Below, one piece after another: positions 11,201-23,269 of a stretch of 64,000 bases of DNA. The position numbers were made by a program, and so were the translations under genes. The notes beneath the pieces are model-generated. The model was not told where the DNA came from. It made no database searches and saw only the letters and a list, made by a program, of their open reading frames with translations. This DNA is from Maylandia zebra (Eukaryota; Chordata; Actinopteri; Cichliformes; Cichlidae), in assembly GCF_041146795.1 (NCBI RefSeq), contig NC_135177.1, positions 24,618,060 through 24,682,059 of the forward strand, written 5' to 3'. How positions within the stretch are numbered: the stretch's first letter is position 1; every line of letters begins with the position of its first letter.

Positions 11201-14200
11201 TTTATGCACCTTCAGGGCCCAGCAGGAAGTTTTTTTTCTAGCCAAGAAGAGAGGATGTGTGCTCAGTACCATAAGCACATGATTACAGGCAGGAGTTCCT
11301 GGTACACTGGATGCAGATATGTAATTAAGGAGGATGACATAAAAAGGCTGAGACTTCCATGAAGGAATTCAACTTTTAGTTACATTCTGCTATTGAAGAT
11401 AACTTGTTTCATTAACGTTGACGATGCAAGCTATACAGGTAGCAGAATTCATGCATGTGAATGCATGTGGTGTTATATTATATTTCTTCAAATGAATTAA
11501 ATGCTGTTGGTGTAGTATTTATAATTTCTTTGAAAAAAAATGTCATTAGCTGAATTACTGAGACTTTATGATCAAGTGATTGAAAATTATATCTTGGAAA
11601 TACTTAAATAAGAATGTTAAAATGCACTTTTGAAGCCCGAGTATCTCTGTAGCCAATAATCTGATAAGGACAATCTCTCAAATGTTATCTCGGCTATTAA
11701 AAATGAAAGGCAGCGGGTGAAATTTAGGCCCTTTGTCTTAGATCCAGTAAATTTTAGAAATATTTGAATTTATTATAATCCTCAACTGCCATACATAAAG
11801 ATGAGTATTTCAAAATTCATACTGGGACAAATTTTGATATGTTATTAGCAGAAATGTCCTCTTTCAAAAAAGGTAATTTAGATTTGGTACATCGGGTCAT
11901 ACCTGGGAAATATCACAGTGAAGTTGAATGAAAATGTGGTTTTGTTTTCCATATTCAAGCTTGAATATCAGTGAAACTATTCAGCTGATCTGGACTGATT
12001 TAAAGAATATTTTGTGTCTTGTATATGAGAAGCTATAAAGAAAATATAAGCCTCTACTTATCCCTACGTGAACTTGCAGTTTCTTCAGGACTCCAAATTG
12101 AAAGCGATTAGGCATCCAAATATTTATGATGCTTCAAACATCCATCATTCTTTGTTAACCTGAGCTTCACTCCTGAGAGTCAGAGAGTCAGCACCAGATA
12201 TTTACTCTGAAATATTTGAAGGACACAGCTCAAGTAATTTTCTAGAATTTTAAAGTTGCCGCTCAAAAATTATGCTATAAAACATCTAAAACCTTTCATA
12301 ACTTAAAGTATTTTTTCTGCAAAAATTAATGTCACTAGGGAGCTGAAATCCAGCATAATTCCTGCTAAATAGTGCATCTTTACCTGGAATCTTTTCAGGC
12401 AAAACTGTGAAACTGTCATGTGGGAACTTCTTTTTTTTATTATAAACTGAGATGGAATGACCCACAGATCACCAGAGATGGATTTTGGAGCCTGGTATGA
12501 ATGCAGAATAGTCCTAACACATTTGAATATACCCGTCAGGTCTTTTTTTGTGTTTCTTTCTTTTTTACTGACTCACAGAAACACCTCTGCTCTGTCCATG
12601 GATAAAATGCCGTTGAATAGCTCTTACGTAGAGAGTCTCATTACTTACAATATTCTGCCACATCATTTTCTCTTTCATCTTCTCTCCAAACCACAGCTGG
12701 AGAATGGTCCTCATGCACCGGTGTACCAGCTCCTGAACCTCTTTGCCTATGGAACCTACTGCGACTACAAAGGTATTGCAGCGGCAGCACAATGTAAATA
12801 AGTAATAGGGTGGCCCTGCAACTCTTTTATTATGAGCCGTATTTCTTTGCTTCAAGGCAGGCACCTTGACACAGAGGCTTTAAACACCCTCACCTGAAAT
12901 GCTGCAGGCAGGTGGTTCATGGATAAAAATTGCTGGAGCCTATTTAGACTGATGATTGTCTGTGTCACAAACAGACTGTAAACAAATCTTTTCCAACTTA
13001 AATTGCTTTCTGCGTAACACACCAGGAAGCTTCAAGTAGAAGTGGAATCCTAATTATGACTAATTATGTACTGAGGATCAACCAATAGCCTGGAAAAAAA
13101 GATTGTAGCCTACTTTATTGTTCTTTCCCTTTTGAGACTTGCCGTCAGGGAGCACATTTACTTTCATAGAGCTGTGTAGTGGATCCCTTAGAGGAGCTGT
13201 CAGAGCTGCCGTCTCAGGGGGCGTGAGTCCTGTCACCAGGGTAGCGAGTCAGCAGGAGGCACAGTTGCAGGAAATGGACTTCCTCCCGACTCTGTTCTCT
13301 GACTGCTTAAACAGCTCCACACTCACCTTCACCTTGCTGTGTTACATTACACCTCATAGTAATAAGTTTTGCTTCTATTATGTGTGGCTGTTTGACCCTC
13401 TGTAAAGTAACACTTACACACTGTTCTGGTAAATGTTTCCCATTGTGTTTCTATTTGTTTTTTTGTGTATTATTATTCTCGTCTGCTGCTGCAGAGAGAG
13501 CAGCCTCACTTCCCGAGCTGACCCCGGCACAGAGAAACAAACTCCGTCATCTGTCAATCATCAGCTTGGCTTCCAACCTCAAGGTACAGGTCCATTATTC
13601 TCTCGTCCAGGTTTTACATAAAAGTGCAGATGAGCTGTGGTGTTGTATTGATTTTTGTTTTCTTTGTCTCAATCTTAGAAAATAAATTTGCTGCAGGCGT
13701 CATAAAGCAAGCCCTGATATAAATGATATGTGGGCATTTCTGCTTTTAGATGGCTTTGCTATTTTCCTCGGGCTCATAATCAGATTTTTTTTTTCTCTTT
13801 TTCTTTTTAACACTCGTGTGAGGTTGGCTGTGATCCTAAGCTTGTGGCTGTAAATATATCAGCTAAATTTGGAGGAAAACAACAGACGAGCCTCTTAATT
13901 TCTCAAGAAAAGTTACCAGCACAACTTGTACCCTTCGTGTCATTTGAAATTTCAGTGCCAGCACTCCATGTCCACGATAAAGTATTCATCTTATGTGGTT
14001 TGTTACAGCATCTCTCCACTGTCCTGCACCTCTCCTTGTGCCCTTTTCTTTTCTCTGCTCCTGATAAATAATAGATTCATTATTCTCACCAGTGCTGTCT
14101 TTTTTTTTTCTTCCTCCTCTAACTTAATATCTGTGTCCGTTAACATCCCTCTTTTCACTCCTGCCCCCTTGTTTTTCTCCTTAATGTGTCACCGCTCTCC

Positions 14201-17200
14201 CTACATGTGGGTTTGAACTCACTAATTGCCCAGTGAAGGATTGTAAAGTTTTAAGCTCCTTTCATCTTCCTCTGGCAGTGACATTTACACAAATGAGCGT
14301 TTTCACTGTAACATTTTTTTTTAGTCATTTTCCATCAGAGCACTGAAGTGGAATCAAATTAGCTGCCTGCTTACCTAGACTTTCCTCTTCTCTTTATTTT
14401 CCCCTCAGTGCCTGCCGTACTCGCTGCTCCTGCAACAGCTCGATTTGAAGAACGTGCGGGAACTCGAGGACCTGCTGATTGAAGCTGTTTACTGCGACAT
14501 CATCCAGGGGAAACTGGATCAGAGGAACCAGCAGGTGGAGGTAGACTGCAGCGTGGGTCGCGACCTCGGCCCTAATGAGCTGCCAAACATAATCAACACG
14601 CTGCAGGAGTGGTCAGTATCACCTCTAAGTGTCTGTGGACACACTTTAGATTTATGTCTCAATTATCTGTTTTTCTTACTCCGTGCTTTTGTTCTCTCTC
14701 AGGTGTGCAGGTTGTGAGGCAGTTCTGTGTGGTATTGAGGAGCAAGTCTCGAGGGCAAACCAATACAGAGAGAGCCAGTTAAAGGTCAAAGTCCAAGTGG
14801 AAACAGAAGTAAGTCCTTCCTCCCTTCAGTCTTCAGTTCTGTCTCTTTTCCGCTTGGCTACTATCTCCCCTTTTTTCCCTACCAGCCATTTGTGGTATTC
14901 TAGTTTCACCCTGACTGCATATTTCGTTATTTGCAACCTCATTTCTGTAATCAGTCTGTAATCAGTGGGAATGCGATTAACAATTTCATAACAGCCATTT
15001 AAAGTGATTTCTTTTCTAATGCACTTTGTGTCAGTAAAAACCTGCAGTCCCTTAAATGTCCAGCTGATGTTAAACTAAACATTTTTATTCTCTGTTAGCG
15101 CAGCTCTGTGAATTGCTTGGTGGGGTTAAAAAATAGAAAAGATAATGAATGCATTTTTATTTTACATTTTTTCGAGATTTGCATTAAATTGACTGACATG
15201 AAGCCACGGTGCAAGTTTGTTTACTTTTCTCATGTTCCCTTCATCAACACTCAGGCAGCCTGCTAGATGCTGTCAGTCACACAGGCACTGACACACCCCT
15301 CTATTATTAGTATTCATGCCAGATTTAGACAGTAAATTCACTGATGATGTGTGATTGCTCCAACTAGCTCGAGCTTGACAAATCAAGTGGGCATCTTCCA
15401 AGGTTAAAGCTGTCTTAGTACAAAACTCCCTCTCCGTGCAAGAGAGCAGCTCAGCAAGGTTAAAGTCCTGTCTGTGGAAAAGGGGCCGAAGCCTCACGTA
15501 AACTTTTCACTGCAAATTTGCATGGAAAAGTGAGAGGGGACTTTCAAAGGCATTCATGGGCAGTGTGAACAGGAACAGATGCAGCTACGCAAACATGTTT
15601 TTGTATTCATGTAGGTACCTCACTGTTGTTTTAATGTAGACTTACAGATATTTGCAGACTCATTGGGGGTAACTAGAATAGTTTTACATGTTCACTAAAC
15701 AAACTGTACATGTGTCATATGTAAATGGACCAATAATAACATAGTACTCCTTTACTCCATCTGAGCACTCAAATCCCTTTTACATTAAAACTACATTCAA
15801 GCAGCAGAGGCTTTGAGAGCTTTCTAATCATAAAACACATCATCTGACTGTATGTGGCAGTCTGGGCTTTAGTGTCTTGTCCAAGGACACTTCAACAGGT
15901 GAAATGGAAGAGCCCGGGATTGAATTTTTGACCTTCTGTTGACCCGCTGGGTGACATTTGCCACTCCCCTTTCACATCTGTCCATACTCTGAAACCTGGC
16001 CAGTCTCCCCAATTAGGAATTACTTACCAAATCAACATTTCTTCGCTTTCGTCGTGCCAGCGAGCCGCTCTCTTGGCACAGACGTACCCTTTTACAAGCG
16101 TTCGTTTGCTCACAAAGAGTTAAGCTGCATCAAGCCCTCAAAGTGTTCTTAAAGTGAAAGTGTTCTCAGTGTACTTTAACTATAAGATGACCTTTGAAAG
16201 TGTTGACTTTAGTATGGATGAGACAACACCACTGTTTCTGCCACTGCTGCATATTTAGATGTGGCTGCTTTATATGAGGCTGTTCTTATATCTATAGAAA
16301 ACAGTTCATGCAACGATAGGAAAATTAGTTTGATAAAAGCTTTACATACAAAATATAAACAATGTTCACAAGTGTTCGATGTGTTGCCCCTCTGGACTCA
16401 CAGCATGCGTCAATACGATAAATAAACCACGATAATTCTTTCTCATACACCCTGTATGTATCGGTGGCAGTGGGAATAATCTCTATTCCCGTTGACACCA
16501 TCAGGGTTATGAGGGGCGCTGGAGCCTATCCCAGCTGTCACGGGGCAAGAGGCGAGGAACGACCTGGACAGGTCACCACAGGATGTCTGTCACAGGGTCA
16601 ACACATAGAGACAGACAACCATGGATAACGTGCCAAAAATGAATGAATGTGTATTCTCTTTCCATGCTTGGTCTCTTTTTTTTTTTCTCTTGAAAAGGTC
16701 TTAAAACATCCTAAATTTAACTTGCTTCTACCTGCAGTTCACATGAGTGGACTCGGACTGCTTAAGTTAACAGCGTTTTCATAAGATTAACTAAACGCAT
16801 TCCTCTGAGAGATTAACATGTAAATATGGACAATATCGCAGCTTATACATTGCCGTTAACTTTTCTGAATTGTGGTTTTGTTACATCATTGTCGTTATAA
16901 AATCAGGATTTAGCAGTGCAGCAGCTCGGATAATGGCTTGTCAGTTAAGGCTGCTTAACATCAGTATAATGGGACGTGTTTGTGTCACTATTTCATGCTT
17001 GTCCTGTTGTCTGACAAGAGAAAAATAGAGGTATGTAAATGAGAACTGCTTTATTGGGAACTCGGCTCTTTTAAAATACAGTTTATGGAAGCAGAGAGAG
17101 TAACAGAAGAAGTAAACAACACTGCAGTGTTAGCCACATTTGCCGTGCACTGTGCTGACAATTATTACATGCGGTTAAACTGCTCGAGATGTAACATTTT

Positions 17201-20200
17201 ATATTTAAGTGCAGAAGAAGAAACATAATAAAATAGCACAACAAAGAAAAGAAGAAACAAGAAAACAAATTGCAACCTTATAGAAAACAAATCATCCAAT
17301 AAATCACTCCACTAAAAGAAGAGATGAAGAAAACTGATTGAATTACTGAAAGCATAAGTAATCTGGTTTGAGGTGACAAAGCAAAGCATGTTTGAAGAAG
17401 TGAAAAGATGGCAAGGAGTGGATATTTAAAGGTAACTTATTACAATCAGTGGAACATAAAAGCTTTTATAAGTTTCCTTTGATACAAAATCTACTTTAAA
17501 GCTTCTAAATGCAGGCTGTTCCCTCCAGAAGTCATCCACGGGCTCTTCATTACCTTAGAAGACACAGATAACCTCTCCCCGAATTTAAAGTGATTGATTT
17601 ATCAGCTGAATCGCTCTGAATCCCATTGTTTACAGCTGGTTGCTAGTGGATGTTACAGGTTCTGGTTCAGGATAAATGAGCATCTTGTGTTGCGGTCATT
17701 TCGGCAGTCATCTCTACAAGTCTCTGAATTTGGTTCTCTCCACCTGTCCCACTTGAAGAGTCGGGAGAACTGGAGCCTGTCATAGGTTGTCGTAGGAGAG
17801 GGGTTTGGTACCTCCTGGTCAGGCCTAAGAACTCACTGTCCATTGCCTCTCACCATCACATCCATTTGTATATCTTCTTGTCCTTAGCGGGCGACCAGCG
17901 GCGGTGGTCTGCCGCGCAACCAGTACGCTCCTGTAGGTGCCGCAGGTTCTCTTGCTTGACCAACGATTATCTTCCACGCTTTTCGATCTAAGGCGATGGT
18001 TCTTGCCTGCTCGAGGTCAAGTCGAAGGGCCTTCAAATCATCCTGGATTTGTTTCATCCATGTCTTCTTTGGTGCATTTCGATGCACCCTCCAATCGGTG
18101 GGGCGGGTCAACCAGAGTAGGCCATGGGGGTAGCGGCTCGGGTCCATTCGACAAATGTGGCCAAACCAAAGGAGTCGGCGGCGCTGGATTAGGTCGCCGA
18201 TCGTTGGTTGGCTACCGCAGCTGGTGAGGATGGTGTCATTCGAATGACGGTCGCGAAGGGAAACGCCGAGAATGCATCTAAGGCAACGCATTTGGAAAAC
18301 TTTGAGCTTGCTCAGGTCGTGTTTGAGCATTGTCCACGTCTCTGCGCCGTAAAGTAGAATGGGCAGGGTTCAGTAAAGGCGGATCTTTGTCGCCAATGAG
18401 ATGTTGTTCTTCTTCCAGACGCACCAGCGCAGGGAAGCGAATGCTGCCGCCGCCTGCCCGATTCTGGAGCATATCTCCGCTGATGATGCCACTTTCTTCT
18501 CCTCGACGAGGGACCCCAGATATTGAAATTGTTGGACTTGTTTGATCTGCACACCATCAAGGTGGATGATCGTTGGTGAGCCGTCGGTGGTCAGGACTTT
18601 GGTCTTCTCAGCGTTAACCTTGAGGCCGTACAGTTTGGAGTGCCGGGCGATGTCATAGAGGATGTGAGTTGCCTCGGTGTCGTCTTCGGCAAAAATGGCG
18701 CTATCGTCAGCGAACATTAGATAGGTGATAAATCGGTCAGTCGAGGCTTGGACTCCGCGGCAGCCCTCGAATGCTTCCGTTTGTATATGGCCCTTTAGAC
18801 TAATGTGGGACCGAGGCAGTTGTTCATTCTTATCTACAGTGATGTAGATAAGTAACAGGAAGAAAAAAATCCTCAACTACAAAAGAGACTTTTCAGCTAC
18901 ACGTTTTCTGAGGAAGAAAAACCTGTTATTAAGCATTTGTTTTTTGTGCGTCAACTGTGATGTCACCACAGTCCTGTGATCGTTGACACTTCTTGGTTCA
19001 GGTGCACCTGACACAATGCAGTTGTCACTTGCATGTTCTCAGCATCAGTGCTGTTATGGGAATAGAAGAAGTTAAAGTAGGAAGCAAGCTTTCAAGCTGT
19101 TGCAGCATCTCCTACTCTGTAATCAGACCATCTCTGAGCTCCTGTACTGTTATATCATTGAAATGGCGCTAAAGAAAGAAACGGTCATACACTCTGGTGT
19201 CCAACACGGCCAGTACACCAGCCTACAAAATTCAGCACGCGACCATAAAAGGATAATTAGAGTGGAGTTTGGTTTTTGTAACTTTTTACATGCACAAAAA
19301 AAACAAGATCTGCTCCCTGACGTGTGTTTGTCCGCTTGTGTAGATCCTTTTCTTCATTCTGGGTGTGCAGCCGACAAAGACATGTAGCAGTGACGCTGTA
19401 CGTAGGTAGAATGCTGATTGGTTGAAAGTTTGGCTTGAACAGGACAGCAGAGTTCAGCGCAATGGGGAAAGAAGATGGGAAAAATATCAAAGACCAAACA
19501 ATCAGCACGAGACACACAGACAGCAGCCGCAGTGGACCGTCTTAATCATTTTTAACTCAGTTTCACTTCACTACAAAGAAGTTCTTTGTCTGTTATGGCT
19601 GCTGTCTTCTCCACAGCAGGCTGAAGGACCAACAGCAGCCCAGACACAAGAGTTTTACGTTACCAGTTGTTCTAAATATTTTTGACATGGCCTCCTGGTG
19701 TCACTAACACAAGAGGACACCCACGCTCGTCCCTTTAATTTTCAGTTTTTACCCTCTCTCTTCACTTCTCCACCAGGTCTCAAATCTACAGAAGACGTTA
19801 AAGGCCAGCGCCGCGTCTCCATCGTCAGGCCCCGCTCCAGCTGGAGCCGCCTCCAATCAGGACGCAGACCAACCCGCCGAGCCACGAGACCCCGCTTCCT
19901 CTCAGGAACCGAGACAACCAGGCAAAAAGAGCTCAAAGGTGAAAGGGTGAGTGGCGTCCCGCTGTGTTTGTAGTGGTTGCACGTAGCGGGCAGCAGAGTA
20001 TTTTGAGTGAGCTGCTTTCATATTTATTTATTTTATTATACAAAAGCACCCACCAGGAGTTTGCATAGAAATTGCATTTATTGTTTTCATGGCTAAATAT
20101 TTTACAGATTGAGCGCATTTTATTCAAATTGGTTGGTACGCTTTTAAATGAAGTTTCTGTTGTTGAGGTTCTTCCCTCCCCCATCCAAATAAGAAATTCA

Positions 20201-21292
20201 TTTTTACAAGTCACAAAATTGGAACAGAAAGCTTCATATGGAGGTTTTTTCCATTACGTTTGTTTTATCGCTGCACCTCCTTTTGTTCTTTGAAGCACTT
20301 TGTAACTGTGATTTTTGAAAGGTGCTTCATAAATACGTATATCCCTACTTATAAGCATGAAACTATAAAGACTACTTCAAACACTAAATTAAAGCCATTA
20401 GTCCGGGTTTCTTGTAGAGAGCAAAAGTTAATTCAGCCGAGAACCACCGTGTTTCCATTTTTCTAATAAACAGTAAAAAGCCAGCTGCTGCTGTAAGTGG
20501 CTTGTCTGTGCAGAGCGTGTGTCTGCATGAAGTAGCTTTATTATCAGATGCACATTAGTGTTTTGCAGCGGTACCATAACCCCGCTATCAGGAACTCTCT
20601 TTCTGTTCTGCTTCCATCCGGCCTAATTACCAGTGGCTAATTTCACATCTGTCCTGGATTGTAAAATGTCAGTGGATATACAAACGCCCCGCGTGTTTCC
20701 TTCCTGAAAGAACCATTTCCCCCCTCCAGTGACCGGCCGAGATGCTTTGCTTGGCTGCTGTTTATGTTGTTCTTGTCAAACAGAGAGCAGTGATTATTTT
20801 CTGGCTGCCTGTCACATTTTGACGAAGCATAGAGCCCTGTAATTTCCATCACTCAGCACCACACATCATTCAAATGAAGATCCACTCAGTGTTTTAAAAT
20901 CCAAATTAATGATAGCTTAACCTCAATCCTCAAATGAAAACAAGTTTTGACACCATTTCTTTATGAAGCTATTTAAAGGATGGGACTGATACTGCAGCTG
21001 TTATTATTAGAAATCTGCTCTTTGCCGAAATATGCAGAAGAAGAAAATCCACTGTGATCAGTGCCACTGCGAAAAAAACAAAACTGTAAATACTGGTGTT
21101 GGGAATTTTAGCATAAAGATACTTTTGCACCCAGGTTGCATCAGTAATTTGTTGCTTCAGTAGAGCAAGCAGAAAGTAAACATGTAAGTCATCAAATTAT
21201 TTAAATAAAAAAAAGAAACACCAGCTGAGTTTTGTATTTGTTTTCTGTCCAGGCTGCGAGGCAGCGGCAAGATCTGGTCCAAGTCCAACTGA
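8239..21292 (+). CDS. cops7a: COP9 signalosome subunit 7A (7 coding exons)
   Basis: This encodes a PCI-domain subunit of the COP9 signalosome, the complex that removes NEDD8 from cullins. Coding exons are 8239-8361, 12697-12772, 13495-13583, 14409-14611, 14703-14808, 19777-19946 and 21253-21292. All have GT-AG borders with matching phases, giving 807 nt and 268 aa (human about 275). Recognisable pieces are [73 protein letters not shown] and [10 protein letters not shown]. The C-terminus [12 protein letters not shown] fits paralogue 7A, since 7B ends differently as I recall it, and the pianp/znf384 linkage agrees. The start is the first ATG of the exon, directly after the acceptor CAG. It gives an N-terminus about a dozen residues shorter than mammalian 7A, so an unseen upstream coding exon is possible. 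The C-terminal segment in exon 6 is rich in Ala, Pro and Ser and looks disordered. Confidence 0.93.
10005..10250 (+). repeat. tRNA-like SINE-related repeat
   Basis: The sequence GGTAGCGCAGGTTG is followed 27 bases later by GTGGTTCGATCCC, which resembles the A- and B-box spacing of a tRNA-derived promoter. The remainder (CCTTGGGCAAGA, then ...AAAAGCACTATG) fits a widely dispersed teleost repeat. The tRNA-like part does not fold into a full tRNA, so no tRNA gene is called. Confidence 0.5.
10490..12463. mobile_element. Foldback-type element with about 550-bp inverted arms
   Basis: The left arm (about 10490-11090) and the reverse complement of the right arm (about 11810-12463) run in parallel for most of their length. 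Shared blocks include GGAATTATGCT, TAGAAAATTACTTGAGCT, TTATAGCTTCTCATA, AATATTCTTTAAA, TTTCACTGAT(G/A)TTCAAGCTT and ATATCAAAATTTGTG. The outer ends both read GGGTCATTC. The spacer is about 700 bp and has no clear coding frame. The element lies wholly inside cops7a intron 1, a few hundred bases before exon 2. Confidence 0.8.
15840..15955 (-). repeat. SINE-related fragment, reverse orientation
   Basis: The stretch CTTGTCCAAGGACACTTCAA...GAGCCCGGGATTGAA...GACCCGCTGGG is the familiar reverse-oriented form of a fish dispersed repeat. The forward form is related to the copy at about 10.0-10.25 kb. It lies in cops7a intron 5. Confidence 0.5.
16480..16645 (+). repeat. Dispersed fish repeat (LINE-derived?)
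   Basis: It contains GGAGCCTATCCCAGCTGTCA, ACCTGGACAGGTCACCAC and GTCACAGGGTCAACACATAG, a motif series repeated very widely in teleost genomes. No coding part is present. It lies in cops7a intron 5. Confidence 0.6.
17870..18790 (-). mobile_element. 5'-truncated non-LTR retrotransposon, RT C-terminal half
   Basis: On the minus strand, 18876-18370 contains [18 protein letters not shown] (the FADD reverse-transcriptase box), then [10 protein letters not shown] and FQYLGS. After one stop codon the same frame continues at 18330-17884 with [17 protein letters not shown] and [12 protein letters not shown]. The two frames are in register, so a single TGA (18370-18372) is the main visible lesion. The stretch is clearly GC-richer than the surrounding intron (cops7a intron 5), which fits a fairly young insertion. 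Homology to the family stops near 18.79 kb, where the copy is truncated. I cannot assign the exact clade. Confidence 0.8.
18930..19190 (+). repeat. Dispersed repeat shared with 55.6-55.87 kb
   Basis: GTCAACTGTGATGTCACCAC and, about 160 bases later, GTTGCAGCATCTCCTACTCTGTAATC correspond to GTCGACTGTGATGCCGCTGC and GTTGCTGCAGCTCCTTCTTTGTAATC at 55.63-55.85 kb, in the same order and spacing. Terminal repeats are not clear for this copy. Confidence 0.45.
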
Positions 21293-21662
21293 GGACGAAG
21301 GGACAGCGGCACTGATGGACACTCACTAATCAACGGGCACACACGGTGTTGACAAAAACAAACATTTAAATAAATAAATAAAATGTGATCACAGTTCATT
21401 TACCACAGAACAACCAGGGAGCTTCACGGGAACTTTTTCTTCTAACCAAATCTCACCCTGACGGATTGAGAACCACACACGGAGCTGATGGATAAAGCAG
21501 GCGTGACATCCTCTCCTGCAGTCGTTAACGGGCGGACTGTTTGTGTAAATACACGGAGACAGAGCAGTCTGCAGCAGGAGTCAGTTGCCTTTGACCAGAA
21601 ACAGGATCAGTGTATTTGACGCCTGTTTGTTTGTGTATGCGTGTGTGTGTGTGCATGCGCGA

Positions 21663-21706
<44 letters not shown>

Positions 21707-21860
21707 ATTTTTTTGGTCTAAATTGTTCTCTTGGTTTAGTTTAATTCTATGTTGCTTTGTATTATTTGTCTCTCTCGCTCGCTTCTGAGGTGAGACGTGT
21801 AAAAAAGGAAAAAAAATCTGAATATAAATTGTTGGAAAATAAAACGAAGCCCTGTACTTG
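21293..21860 (+). other. cops7a: cops7a 3'UTR with polyadenylation signal
   Basis: The sequence after the stop codon holds a TG microsatellite (about 21635-21705) and then an AATAAA at 21838-21843, the first canonical signal in a plausible position. Cleavage would be expected about 15-30 bases later. The extent is inferred. Confidence 0.55.
21635..21706. repeat. (TG)n microsatellite in cops7a 3'UTR
   Basis: Alternating TG units with a few interruptions (CATGCG, TTTG) lie inside the predicted 3'UTR. The longest uninterrupted block is at about 21680-21705. Confidence 0.9.
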
Positions 21861-23269
21861 TCTCGACTGTCTCATTAATGTCACTGTCACTTCTTTTATT
21901 AAATGCGCTTCAGAGTCTAACTCCGGAGGGTGCGCTGCTAAATGTTAACTCGCAGAAGGGGGCTACCCGTTAGGAGGTCAAGCCATTAATTAGGGCATGT
22001 CCCCAAAGAGACTAATGTATTATAGAGCTGAGGCTTCCCCTGTGCACTACCAGCATGGCTACACATACACAGACACACACACACACAGAAACTCTAAGAG
22101 CATCCATATTTCATATGAGAATGTTTTGCCCAGAGCTTCTATTTCAATGTCAAAATTGCCTGTTGAAATTGCCTGCCACCCTTTCTTGTACCTCCATCAC
22201 GCAGTCAAAATTGCCTTCATCTTCACCGCTCTGTCCTTCTCTCACTCTTTTGATTCTGTTTCCTCTAAATTCTCCGCTCATCGTCCCGTGTGACAGTAAT
22301 GGTTGCAATTAGCTGACCATCAGCAATGGAGAAAGGGCAGCAGACGGAAATTGTGAGGCCCTTTTCATTTAACCTCCCGTTTTTCTCCGTTCCCTCCTTC
22401 CTGCCACTTTTCTCCTCACCTTTATAAATAGTGGTGTTAATTTCAGTCAGTGTGATTCAGTTTCATCGGTTCAATTTTTTTACTAGATTGGATCTGTGAA
22501 ATCTAACAGCTGCACACCTTTGGAGGTGTTTGCGAGTGAGAGATGAGTCGACGGTGTCAGCTGCGTGCTTTATTATAGGTGTGATCATGTGACCAAGAGA
22601 CCGCATGCACGAGTTCACACCTGTTATTTTTTAAACTTATGCATTAATGTTTGTTGTTTACCCATCATGGTTCCTAAATTGCCGCAACACCTGCCGGTAC
22701 GTCTCATAACTAGACCACCATTAAAACTTCCACGCGGAACCGAGCCAATCAATTACTTTGATTGATCAGTAAAATGCCCAGAGGAGATGGAAACGCTGTG
22801 CGGCAATGCTGCCGCAGAATCTCAATACACTCCAGTGGCATTTCTCTACTCGTGCCCGCCTTGATTTTATTGACATTTGTTTGAGAAACTACACAGAGGA
22901 AATTCTTGCTTAGCACCCCGTTAATCTTTGTAAAGCGCAAGAAATCCGTATGAGGTGAGGAGATAAGGAAGAAGTTTCAGACAAAAGCAAGCGCCTTATT
23001 CTTCACCTCCTTTCATCTGCTCCTCAATGGTGTAAAAACAGCCAACCGTGGCTGGCATATTCAAGACTTTTCAATGCCAAGCTTGTGGTTTCAAATCAAT
23101 GCAAGGCAGTGGACTAAATGTTCACTTCAGGGAGAAAAAGATTAGGATACAGGGGTAGCTATTAAAATGCACGGTGTAAGCTTTATCCTTCCCATAAAGC
23201 ATTGCCGATCGCACCGCTCCAGGGGGAATTTATTCAACATGCACAGAAATAAACAGATAGGCAGAGCTA
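21861..23269. other. Intergenic, cops7a/pianp tail-to-tail
   Basis: Both flanking genes end here. A short CA run at about 22060-22085 is present. No exon-like frame or recognised repeat is visible. Confidence 0.6.
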
